Shown here: piece after piece, positions 57,408 to 64,000 of the stretch | Layout of the letters: each line of letters begins with the position of its first letter | Numbering within the stretch: the stretch's first letter is position 1 | Source of the DNA: Pseudoroseicyclus aestuarii | GTDB lineage: Bacteria > Pseudomonadota > Alphaproteobacteria > Rhodobacterales > Rhodobacteraceae | Reading direction: 5' to 3' | Assembly: GCF_003217255.1 (NCBI RefSeq) | Contig: NZ_QJTE01000004.1 | Location: 303,405 to 367,404 of the forward strand | Length of the DNA stretch: 64,000 nt | The notes under the pieces: generated by a model | What the model saw: only the letters and a program-made list of their open reading frames with translations | The model's database searches: none | What the model was told of the DNA's origin: nothing | Position numbers and translations under genes: made by a program

Positions 57408-58521
57408 ACTCGCCTTTGATCCCGCCGACCTCTGGCACCTCGACCTCGAGGATATCGACGCGCTCGAAATCGGGTCGGGCATCCTCGGCACCGGCGGCGG
57501 CGGCAACCCCTACGTCGGCAAGCTGCGCGCAAGGCAGGCCCTTGCCGAAGGGCTGGACCTGGCGGTGCTGCCGCTTGAGAAGATTGCCGATCAGGCCTGG
57601 ACCATCTCCGTGGGGGGCATCGGCGCGCCCGTGGTCGGGGTCGAACGCATCCGCGAGGGGCGCGAGGGGCTGCGCGCCATCCGGGCGCTGGAAGAGCATC
57701 TTGGCCTGACCACCGATGCCGTCGTCTGCGAGGAAATCGGCGGCTCCAACGCCTTCGAGCCGCTGCTGGTCGGCGCCTTTGCCGGGCTGCCGGTGCTGGA
57801 CGGCGACGGCATGGGCCGCGCCTTCCCCGAGATGCAGATGACGACCTTCTCGATCTACGGGCACAAGTCCACGCCCTCTGCCATGGCGGACGTGCATGGC
57901 AACGTCGTGCTGTTCCAGCACGCCACAACCGAGCTGTTTCACGAGCGCATGGCCCGCGCCTGCGTCGTGGCGCAGGGCGGCGGATCGGATCTGGCGGCGG
58001 CGCCGATGCGCGGCAGCTTCGTCAAGGAGTTCGCCATTCCGCATACCTACACCCAGGCCATCGCGCTGGGCCGCGCGGTGATGGAGGCGCAGAAGCGCCA
58101 CGACGATCCCATCGACGCGATCTGCAAGAAAGAGAACGGCCGCCGCGTCTTCTCGGGCAAGATCACCGACCTCAAGCGGCACCTGCGCGGCGGCTTCGTC
58201 GTCGGCGAGGCGCAGCTCTCGGGCATCGACGACTGCCACGGCGACGAGGCCAGCGTGCTGATCCAGAACGAGAACCTTGTGTTCAGCCGCGGCGGGCAGG
58301 TCGAGGTCTGCGTGCCCGACCTGATCCTCGTGCTCGACGTCGACACCGGCGAGGCGATCACCACCGAGCTTCTGCGCTACGGCCAGCGCGTCGCCATCGT
58401 CGCCCTGCCCTGCCACCGCCTGCTGCGATCGGACCGCGCGCTTGAGGTCGTCGGCCCGGCCGCCTTCGGCTTCCCGGACATCACCTACCGGCCCCTGCCG
58501 CTGCCCGAGGAGGTGTCATGA
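57400..58521 (+). CDS. DUF917 family protein, first of two
   Basis: The 373-residue protein has the DUF917 pattern. It shows EIGSGILGTGGGGNPYVGKL near residue 25, CEEIGGSNAFEPLLVGAFAG near residue 110, VLDGDGMGRAFPEMQM near residue 132, and the C-terminal RHLRGGFVVGEAQLSGID near residue 263. DUF917 has been linked, as I recall, to thiohydantoin desulfurase activity, and the genes often neighbour HyuA-type ATPases. It likely acts with the HyuA-like protein upstream on a hydantoin-related compound. It overlaps the next DUF917 gene by four bases. Confidence 0.9.
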   Translation: MPELAFDPADLWHLDLEDIDALEIGSGILGTGGGGNPYVGKLRARQALAEGLDLAVLPLEKIADQAWTISVGGIGAPVVGVERIREGREGLRAIRALEEHLGLTTDAVVCEEIGGSNAFEPLLVGAFAGLPVLDGDGMGRAFPEMQMTTFSIYGHKSTPSAMADVHGNVVLFQHATTELFHERMARACVVAQGGGSDLAAAPMRGSFVKEFAIPHTYTQAIALGRAVMEAQKRHDDPIDAICKKENGRRVFSGKITDLKRHLRGGFVVGEAQLSGIDDCHGDEASVLIQNENLVFSRGGQVEVCVPDLILVLDVDTGEAITTELLRYGQRVAIVALPCHRLLRSDRALEVVGPAAFGFPDITYRPLPLPEEVS

Positions 58522-59609
58522 GCACCCAAATCACGGCAGAGGATCTGGATGCGGTCGCCCTCGGCGGGGCCTTCCTTGGCACCGGGGGCGGCGGCGATCC
58601 CTATATCGGCAAGCTGATGGCCAAGGCCGCGCTCCTCGAGCATGGGCCGGTCACGCTGATCGACGCCGCAGAGCTGCCCGAGGATGCGCTTTGCGTGCCC
58701 GTCTTCATGATGGGCGCGCCAACCGTCATGGTCGAAAAGCTGCCCGCCGGGACAGAGGTCCTCGCCGCGCTGGCGCAGATCAAGCAGATCATGGGCCGCA
58801 AGGCCACCGCCCTCGTCTGCGCCGAGGCGGGCGGGCTGAACTCCACCATCCCCTTCGCGGTGGCGGCGGTGACCGGCCTGCCGCTTCTGAACGGCGACGG
58901 CATGGGCCGCGCCTTCCCGGAGTTGCAGATGTGCAGCTTCACCATGCACGGGGTGAAGGCGACGCCGCTGGTGCTGGCCGACGACAAGGGCAATGCCGCC
59001 AGCTTCACCACCATCGACAACCTCTGGACCGAACGCCTTGCGCGGGCCGCCACGGTCGAGATGGGCGGTGCCGCGCTGGTCGCCGCCTATCCGATGACCG
59101 GCGCGCAGGCGCAGGCCTCGCTTCTGCACGGCACGATGACCCTGATCCTCGAGATCGGGCGCACCATCCAGGAAGAGCGGCGCGCCATGCGCCACCCGGG
59201 CGAGGCGCTGCGCGCCCTGACCGGCGGGCACAAGCTGATGCGCGCCCGCGTCGCCGACATCCGGCGCGAGACGACGGGCGGCTTCGTGCGCGGCACCGCC
59301 ACCCTGCGCGGCATCGACGAGGATGCGGGCCGCAGCTTCACCGTCGATTTCCAGAACGAGTTCCTTGTGGCCCGCGACGACACGGGCCGCGTGCTGACCA
59401 CCACGCCGGACCTGATCTGCGCGCTCGACGGCGATGCCGGCCTGCCGGTGACCACCGAAAGCCTGCGCTACGGCCTGACGCTGGAGCTGACCGGCATCCC
59501 CGCCGATCCGCAGTGGCGGACCGAGGCGGGGCTGACCCTCGCCGGGCCGGGGTACTTCGGCTACGACCACGCCTTCGCGCCGGTCGAGGCCCTTCTTTCG
59601 ACATCGTAA
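58518..59609 (+). CDS. DUF917 family protein, second of two
   Basis: The 363-residue paralogue of the gene before it has AVALGGAFLGTGGGGDPYIG near residue 13, CAEAGGLNSTIPFAVAAVTG near residue 98, LLNGDGMGRAFPELQM near residue 119 and a TGGFVRGTATLRGIDED segment near residue 255. The shared G-rich N-terminus and GDGMGRAFPE core show common origin, while most other positions differ, so the duplication is not recent. The two may form a hetero-oligomer. Confidence 0.9.
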   Translation: MSTQITAEDLDAVALGGAFLGTGGGGDPYIGKLMAKAALLEHGPVTLIDAAELPEDALCVPVFMMGAPTVMVEKLPAGTEVLAALAQIKQIMGRKATALVCAEAGGLNSTIPFAVAAVTGLPLLNGDGMGRAFPELQMCSFTMHGVKATPLVLADDKGNAASFTTIDNLWTERLARAATVEMGGAALVAAYPMTGAQAQASLLHGTMTLILEIGRTIQEERRAMRHPGEALRALTGGHKLMRARVADIRRETTGGFVRGTATLRGIDEDAGRSFTVDFQNEFLVARDDTGRVLTTTPDLICALDGDAGLPVTTESLRYGLTLELTGIPADPQWRTEAGLTLAGPGYFGYDHAFAPVEALLSTS

Positions 59610-59634
59610 CGACCAACAGGGAAAGGGAAAAACA

Positions 59635-61182
59635 ATGAAGACCACGCTTCTTGCCGGCCTGCTCGCCACTGCCGCGATCCCCGCGGCGGCGCAGACCGCC
59701 ACCACGATGAACGTCACGCAGGTCTTCGGCACCGTCGATCCGGCGAAGATCACCGACTACACCGAATACATGGCGGCGGTGAACCTTTACGACGGGCTGA
59801 CCACCGTTGCGGGCGACGGCTCCATCGTGCCGCAGCTCGCCTCGGACTGGACCGTGTCCGAAGACAGCCTGACCTATACCTTCACGCTGAAGGAGGGCGC
59901 GACCTTTACCGACGGCTCCCCGGTCGAGGCGAAGGACGTCGTCTGGTCGCTGCAGCGGCTGATCGCGCTGAACGAGGGGCCCTCTTACCTTTTCGCCGGG
60001 CTGATCGACCCCGAGGCCGTCGTCGCGACCGATGACAGGACGGTTGAGATCACGCTGAACCGCGTCTTCGCGCCCTTCCTTGCCGCGACGCCGCTGATCC
60101 TGATCGTGAACTCGGACGTCGCGATGGAAGAGGGCAGCGGCGACTGGGCCGAGGACCTGCTGGGCGAGACGCCCGAGGGCGCAGGCCCCTATACCATCGC
60201 CTCCTGGAACCGCGGCTCCGAGATGGTGATCGAGCGCTTCGAGGATTACCACGGCGGCTTCACCGGCACGCCGCTGGACCGCATCCGCTTCGTCGTCACC
60301 AACGACGAGGCCACCGTCAAGGCGCTGGCCACCAGCGGCGAGCTGGGCATCTCCTCTCCGAACCAGGCGACCGAGACCTACGATTCCATCGGCGCGATGG
60401 AGGGCTACGAGATCGAGACCACGCCCACGGCGACGGGCTTCTACATCAAGATGAACACGCAAGCCGCGCCGACCGACGACATCCACCTGCGCCGCGCGAT
60501 CCAGTACGCGACGGACTACCAGACCATCCGCGAGGTGATCTATCCCGGCTTCGAGATGGCCGGCCCGCTCTCGCCCAGCTTCGAGGACGCCTATCTCGAT
60601 ACGCTCGAGGCACCGGTCTACGACCTCGACAAGGCCGCCGAGGAGCTGGCGCAATCCGCCTATGCCGGCGAGGATCTGACTATTCCGCTGGCCTATGTCG
60701 CGGGCCTGTCCTTCGAGGAGGACATCGCCCTGCTGATGCAGGCCAACCTCGAGGCGATCGGCATCACGGTCGAGCTTCAGCCCGAGCCCTGGAACCGGAT
60801 CACCGAGCTGGCCTCCGACCCCTCGACCACCCCGGCGCTGACGCAGGTCTTCAACGGCCCCTCCTACCCCTCGCCGGATTCGGTCTTCTTCGTGCAGTAC
60901 CATTCCGACAGCGCCGGCACCTGGGCCTCGATGGAATGGCTCGAGGACCCGGAGATCGACGCCCTGATCGACGCCTCGCGCGCCGAGACGGACACCGGGG
61001 CCCGCAACGAGATCTACAAGGAGCTTCAGCAGAAGCTCGTCGACGGCGCATCGGACGTCTACCTGACCTTCGAGGAAGAGCGTCAGGCCATGTCCACCTG
61101 CCTGCAGGGCTACACCTACGTGCCGATGATGAGCTGGCAGTACGACTTTTCCCGCATGAGCTGGGACTGCAGCGCCGGCTGA
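59635..61182 (+). CDS. ABC transporter substrate-binding protein, cluster 5, second system
   Basis: The 515-residue periplasmic protein has a signal peptide (TTLLAGLLATAAIPAAAQ). The SBP5 pattern includes IVPQLASDWTVSEDSLTYTF near residue 63, LKEGATFTDGSPVEAKDVVW near residue 83, and GAGPYTIASWNRGSEMVIER near residue 182. It is the last gene of the second ABC operon, which is unusual since binding-protein genes usually come first. A pair of strong hairpins follows. Confidence 0.94.
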   Translation: MKTTLLAGLLATAAIPAAAQTATTMNVTQVFGTVDPAKITDYTEYMAAVNLYDGLTTVAGDGSIVPQLASDWTVSEDSLTYTFTLKEGATFTDGSPVEAKDVVWSLQRLIALNEGPSYLFAGLIDPEAVVATDDRTVEITLNRVFAPFLAATPLILIVNSDVAMEEGSGDWAEDLLGETPEGAGPYTIASWNRGSEMVIERFEDYHGGFTGTPLDRIRFVVTNDEATVKALATSGELGISSPNQATETYDSIGAMEGYEIETTPTATGFYIKMNTQAAPTDDIHLRRAIQYATDYQTIREVIYPGFEMAGPLSPSFEDAYLDTLEAPVYDLDKAAEELAQSAYAGEDLTIPLAYVAGLSFEEDIALLMQANLEAIGITVELQPEPWNRITELASDPSTTPALTQVFNGPSYPSPDSVFFVQYHSDSAGTWASMEWLEDPEIDALIDASRAETDTGARNEIYKELQQKLVDGASDVYLTFEEERQAMSTCLQGYTYVPMMSWQYDFSRMSWDCSAG

Positions 61183-61209
61183 GCCGGAGGCAGACCAGCC
61201 GCGGGAGAA

Positions 61210-61297
61210 GCCGCCAGCGCCGGGGCCTTCCCCTGCCGGCGCTGGCGGCAGCAAGTTCGAATTTGGTGCCGCCCGGGGGCGTCCGGCCCCGGGCGGC
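61210..61297 (+). terminator. Two large hairpins after the second ABC operon
   Basis: The first has a perfect 14-bp stem (61210-61223 with 61236-61249) and the second an 11-bp stem (61268-61278 with 61287-61297). Neither is followed by a clear T run; the first is followed by AGCAAGTTCGAATTTGG. They probably protect the 3' end or aid termination. Confidence 0.5.
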
Positions 61298-61366
61298 GCA
61301 CCGTCAGGGCGGCGTGAGAAATCCAGTCATCGCAATCCGATGACGTCCTTCTGGCGGTCTCGACGG

Positions 61367-61557
61367 TTACAGCGTCGGCGCCCAGTCTATGGCCCGGTCT
61401 CCAAGCGGCTCCAGCCGGTCGAAGAGGTCCCGCCCGGTGGCGGTCAGGGCGTAGCCGCCGCCGACTTTCTCGACCGACCCGGCCTCGAGCAGTTCTTTCA
61501 GCTGCGCGTTCAGCACGCTCGGAGAAGCGACCTCGCAGCGCGCCTGTAGGTCGCCAT
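61367..61557 (-). pseudogene. HxlR-type regulator, C-terminal fragment
   Basis: Read on the minus strand from about 61557 to the TAA at 61367, the frame gives GDLQARCEVASPSVLNAQLK, then ELLEAGSVEKVGGGYALTAT and GRDLFDRLEPLGDRAIDWAP. This is the recognition helix and wing of an HxlR-type winged-helix regulator. Roughly the first 45 residues are missing. The intact part meets the EamA fragment on the opposite strand with no room for promoters, so both genes appear cut by one deletion. Confidence 0.8.
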
Positions 61558-61564
61558 CGTCGGG

Positions 61565-61975
61565 ATGACAGTCTGCTACGCCACCTCGACAGTCTATGTC
61601 CCGCGCTTCGTCACCCGTGCGGCGCTGGAGATGGCGGCGGGCTTCATGCTCGTCGGCACTGTCGTCACGGGAGGTCCCGTCGCCGTCTACGATGCAGATC
61701 TGGCAAGCATTGATACGACCCTCCCCTCACTCAAGGCGACCCCTTACCTCGGGCTGGTCTCGGCTGCCGCGGCGAACCTCGTCTACTTCCGCCTCGTGCC
61801 GGGGCTCGGGGCAACGCGGATGGCCCGGGTCAAGTTCGCGATTCCCAAAGTGGGAACCGTGCTGGGCGTGCTGATCCTCGAAAAGGCGGTGACCCCGCAG
61901 CGCCTCGCGGGCCTTGCGATCATCCTGGGCTTAGTCTGGCTGGGAATCGGGGCGAAGCCAGCCGCTTCGGCATGA
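61565..61975 (+). pseudogene. EamA/DMT transporter, C-terminal fragment
   Basis: The 136-residue frame reads as the second EamA repeat only: VCYATSTVYVPRFVTRAALE at the start (normally the middle of the protein), then YLGLVSAAAANLVYFRLVPG and KVGTVLGVLILEKAVTPQRL, ending IGAKPAASA. The first five spans are absent, and no start with a ribosome site is apparent. It abuts the truncated HxlR gene. Confidence 0.8.
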
Positions 61976-62188
61976 CCGGCCGGTCGGCGGCGAGTTATCC
62001 GACGATAGGGGACAGACCCCGTACTGCTGATCATCGAAAAACTGGTGCTGCTGGAGAACACCGCGCGCCTACGTCATAGCTTTGCAAGCCATGCCAGATT
62101 GCCCGAGAAACGAGGGAGAATCGAGCGGGTGCCGTGCCACCTGATGGCACCCCCTGCCCTCAAACCACGGTCCTATTGGTTGGTAGAT

Positions 62189-63346
62189 ATGGCGCGACAG
62201 AGGAACAAGCTCTCAGCGGTGGCGGTCTGGAAGGCCGGGCCCGGCACCATGCAGGACGGCGGCGGGCTGATGCTGAATCGCACCGCTGATGGCGGCACCA
62301 GGATATATCGCTACTCCACCAGCGGGCGCCGGCGCGAAATGGGTCTGGGCTCCTATCCGACTGTCACACTCGCAGATGCGCGGCAGGCACGCGATCGCTG
62401 GGAGGCCGTCCTGCGATCCGATTATCGAACGCGGACGTCAGCGGGAGGCCGAAATCGCGTCGCGCGATGCTGTCGACCCGACGCTCGAGGACCTGGTGCA
62501 GACGGTCTTCGAGGCGATCAAGGGGGCCTGCGCGGCCGCGGCGATCGAGGTCGGTGGATGTCTCCCCTGGCCGTCCACGTCCTCCCGAAGATCGGCCAGA
62601 GGTGGGCTGCGGCGTTGACCGCCACGGACTTTGCGGCCGCGCTGCGCACCCTCTGGCGCGAGAAGCACCCCACTGCCGAGAAGGCCATCCTGCGCCTCGG
62701 CATCGTTTATCGACGCGGCAAGCTCATGGGCTTCCCGGTGGATCCCTTCACGCTTCTGAGCGCGCAGCACATCCTGGGCGAGGTGCATCACGAGAACGAG
62801 CACATCGTCGCCGCCAGATGGCAGGATGCACCGGTCCTCTACAGGAGACTTGACGGTCTTTCCTCCGGCAGGATGGCCCTCCGCATGACCATGCTGACCC
62901 TGGCCCGATCCGCCAGCGTTCGGGGCATGCAGTTCAGTGAAGTCGAAGGCGACTTCTGGATTATATCTGCCGACAAAATGAAAGGCCGTCAGGGCATGGT
63001 TCGTGATGTCCGGGTGCCTCTATCGGCGCCAGCCCTGCGCATCCTTGTCGCGGCTACTGAGGTATCGGACCACTACGTGTTCCCGTCCTACTACGCCGGC
63101 CGCGGCGTCAGCGAGACAGCGCTGCGGAAGGTGTTGAACGAGATCGGCGAAGCGGGCCGCATCCACGGCTTTTGCACGACGTTCCGAACCTGGGTGCAGG
63201 ACAACGACGTCTGCTCGCGTGACGTGGCCGAGACGATCCTGTCGCACAAGATCGCTGGAAAGACCTAGTCGAGCTACGCGCGGTCTGACCTGCTGGATCG
63301 CCGGCGCGAGGTGATGGCCGCGTAGGCTGCCTACCTGGAGGGGTAG
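62189..63346 (+). pseudogene. Tyrosine-type phage integrase, degenerate
   Basis: The start MARQRNKLSAVAVWKAGPGT and YSTSGRRREMGLGSYPTVTL match P4-type integrases, followed by the core (WREKHPTAEKAILRLGIVYR, HILGEVHHENEHIVAARWQD). Several lesions are visible. A segment from about 62412 to 62525 is only readable in another frame (DPIIERGRQREAEIASRDAV), so two compensating frameshifts are present. The HxxR box reads HGFCTTFRT with Cys for the catalytic Arg. TAG at 63266-63268 comes just before SYARSD with the catalytic Tyr, and a second TAG lies at 63323-63325. It should be inactive and marks an old integrated element. Confidence 0.88.
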
Positions 63347-63421
63347 AGCCCTCCTAGAGGCTTTCCCCTGCCAGTAGCTACGGCCGCAAGAAAAGACGAC
63401 CCTCACCCGACAGTAGCCTCC

Positions 63422-63547
63422 CTACCGCGCCTCGATGCGGGCGATGAGCTGGCGCTCGATCTCGGCTTTGTCTGCATCCCCTTCGGCCCCATAGCGCTTG
63501 AGGTTCCGCCGGTAGATCACCAGAAGTTCGTCCTTCGAGATCGCCAT
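63422..63547 (-). CDS. Small ORF of 41 residues, function unknown
   Basis: The frame from ATG 63547 to TAG 63422 encodes MAISKDELLVIYRRNLKRYG and then AEGDADKAEIERQLIARIEA plus R. A strong ribosome site GGAGGG lies six bases ahead of the ATG. The product is charged and helical. I do not recognise it. It follows the 99-residue frame by about ten bases, so the two might be co-transcribed. It lies in the decayed integrase/IS region. Confidence 0.5.
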   Translation of the reverse strand: MAISKDELLVIYRRNLKRYGAEGDADKAEIERQLIARIEAR

Positions 63548-63556
63548 GCTGCCCTC

Positions 63557-63856
63557 CTATTCCGTCTCGTTGAGGGCGCGCCGCGCCAGAGCGGCAACGC
63601 GCTTCCGGTGCGGCATCCGGGCGTTTTCGCGCTCGAGTTCCGCGGTGCAATCGACCAGGTGAGCGCGCAGCCGCTCAATTTCCGCCTGATTGTGGTCGTG
63701 GCGCCGATCGAATTCGGTCAGCAGATTTCTGACGCGCTGGTTATGAGACCGATTAGATCTTCCCGCAGGAATAGGGCTACGCTCCTGTCCATCCCCGATA
63801 CGAAGGAGTACCGACGTGACCGGAGACGACGCCGCCCGTCTCGGCCTACAGGTCAA
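63557..63856 (-). CDS. Possible small coiled-coil protein
   Basis: A 99-residue frame whose second half (FDRRHDHNQAEIERLRAHLV followed by DCTAELERENAR) has a heptad-like coiled-coil pattern. The only in-frame start is TTG at 63856 without a good ribosome site, and the first 40 residues look noncoding. The frame also overlaps the plus-strand ORF at 63816. It may be the remnant of a longer gene or chance. Confidence 0.3.
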   Translation of the reverse strand: MTCRPRRAASSPVTSVLLRIGDGQERSPIPAGRSNRSHNQRVRNLLTEFDRRHDHNQAEIERLRAHLVDCTAELERENARMPHRKRVAALARRALNETE

Positions 63857-63908
63857 GCCGTTGATGTGGTACGCAGTATCCGATGAATTCTACGCCGAGG
63901 AGGCGTGA
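63816..63908 (+). pseudogene. Small ORF interrupted by the IS element
   Basis: GTG 63816 has GAAGGAG seven bases ahead and opens a frame reading MTGDDAARLGLQVKPLMWYA then VSDEFYAEEA. It stops at the TGA at 63906, which is the first three bases of the IS left end. The native gene probably continued and was cut by the insertion. I do not recognise the family. Confidence 0.5.
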
Positions 63909-64000
63909 CCTGCCCCCCGGAACGTCCCTCGGTTCAATGTAGAGTTTGCTTCATCCCGAAGGAGCAGACGACATGAGGAAAAGCCGCTTCACCGAGGCGC
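63906..64000 (+). mobile_element. IS3-family insertion sequence, left end
   Basis: TGACCTGCCCCCCGGAACGT at 63906 looks like the terminal inverted repeat of IS3-family (IS407-like group) elements, followed by a short leader with GAAGGAG before the transposase start. The right end lies outside the window, so direct repeats cannot be checked. Confidence 0.75.
63973..64000 (+). CDS. IS3-family transposase OrfA, first nine residues
   Basis: The ATG at 63973 opens MRKSRFTEA, the conserved N-terminus of IS3-family OrfA proteins, whose HTH binds the element ends. GGAG lies about nine bases ahead. The rest is beyond the window. Confidence 0.75.

Noticed and set aside
61976..62188. GGGGACAGACCCC-like hairpin near 62012 as a REP element, and a tRNA/att site for the integrase
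   Set aside because: A single short inverted repeat is not enough to call a REP, and no tRNA arms could be read nearby.

Overview
The window is high-GC DNA from an alphaproteobacterium, most likely a member of the Rhodobacterales (Paracoccaceae/Roseobacteraceae). The evidence is the gene order of the division and cell wall (dcw) cluster, a DUF2484 gene behind murC, a DUF1127 gene followed by CCTCCTCCC-loop hairpins (known from Rhodobacter sphaeroides), and overall gene style. I cannot name the genus.

Region 1 (1-18234, all on the minus strand) is the dcw cluster. In transcription order it reads mraZ, rsmH, ftsL, ftsI, murE, murF, mraY, a 105-residue membrane protein, a DedA-family protein, murD, ftsW, murG, murC, DUF2484, ddl, ftsQ, ftsA and ftsZ (cut by the window edge). 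Many neighbours share ATGA start/stop overlaps. murB, normally between murC and ddl in alphaproteobacteria, is missing. The mraZ leader (18235-18740) holds a strong hairpin followed by T residues, matching the UpsM sRNA arrangement of R. sphaeroides, and three TGGG-type repeats that look like MraZ operator boxes.

Region 2 (18995-36301) is ordinary core genome with one outstanding locus. A DUF1127 gene (20385-20600) is followed by eleven consecutive hairpins (20617-21079), each presenting CCTCCTCCC in its loop, ending in a hairpin plus eight T residues. This is an expanded version of the CcsR (cuckoo) sRNA array. Around it lie mrp, an Lrp regulator with a divergent LysE exporter, yebC, an SLC13 permease, an EamA transporter, a YmdB phosphodiesterase, a zinc alcohol dehydrogenase, an SRPBCC protein, 5-formyl-THF cyclo-ligase, mgtE, guanine deaminase, hisN-like phosphatase, an XRE regulator, a Bax inhibitor-1 protein and a class III aminotransferase. 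A dispersed intergenic repeat appears at least four times.

Region 3 (36313-61182) is a catabolic accessory block built around two dipeptide/oligopeptide-type ABC transporters. The first (38749-44288, minus) is co-transcribed with an M32 carboxypeptidase and is divergent from a GntR regulator heading an operon of creatininase-like amidohydrolase, ketopantoate-reductase-like protein, SDR, polysaccharide-deacetylase-like protein and isoaspartyl peptidase/asparaginase. The second (52254-61182, plus) follows a MalT-like LuxR regulator and includes a hydantoinase/oxoprolinase ATPase and two tandem DUF917 proteins. Together they look like uptake and opening of peptide-like or hydantoin-like amides. 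An alpha/beta hydrolase at the left edge of the block is frameshifted.

Region 4 (61183-64000) is decayed, recombined DNA. It holds head-to-head fragments of an HxlR regulator and an EamA transporter that have lost both 5' ends, a tyrosine integrase pseudogene with several lesions, two or three tiny ORFs, and the left end of an IS3-family element that appears to interrupt a small gene.
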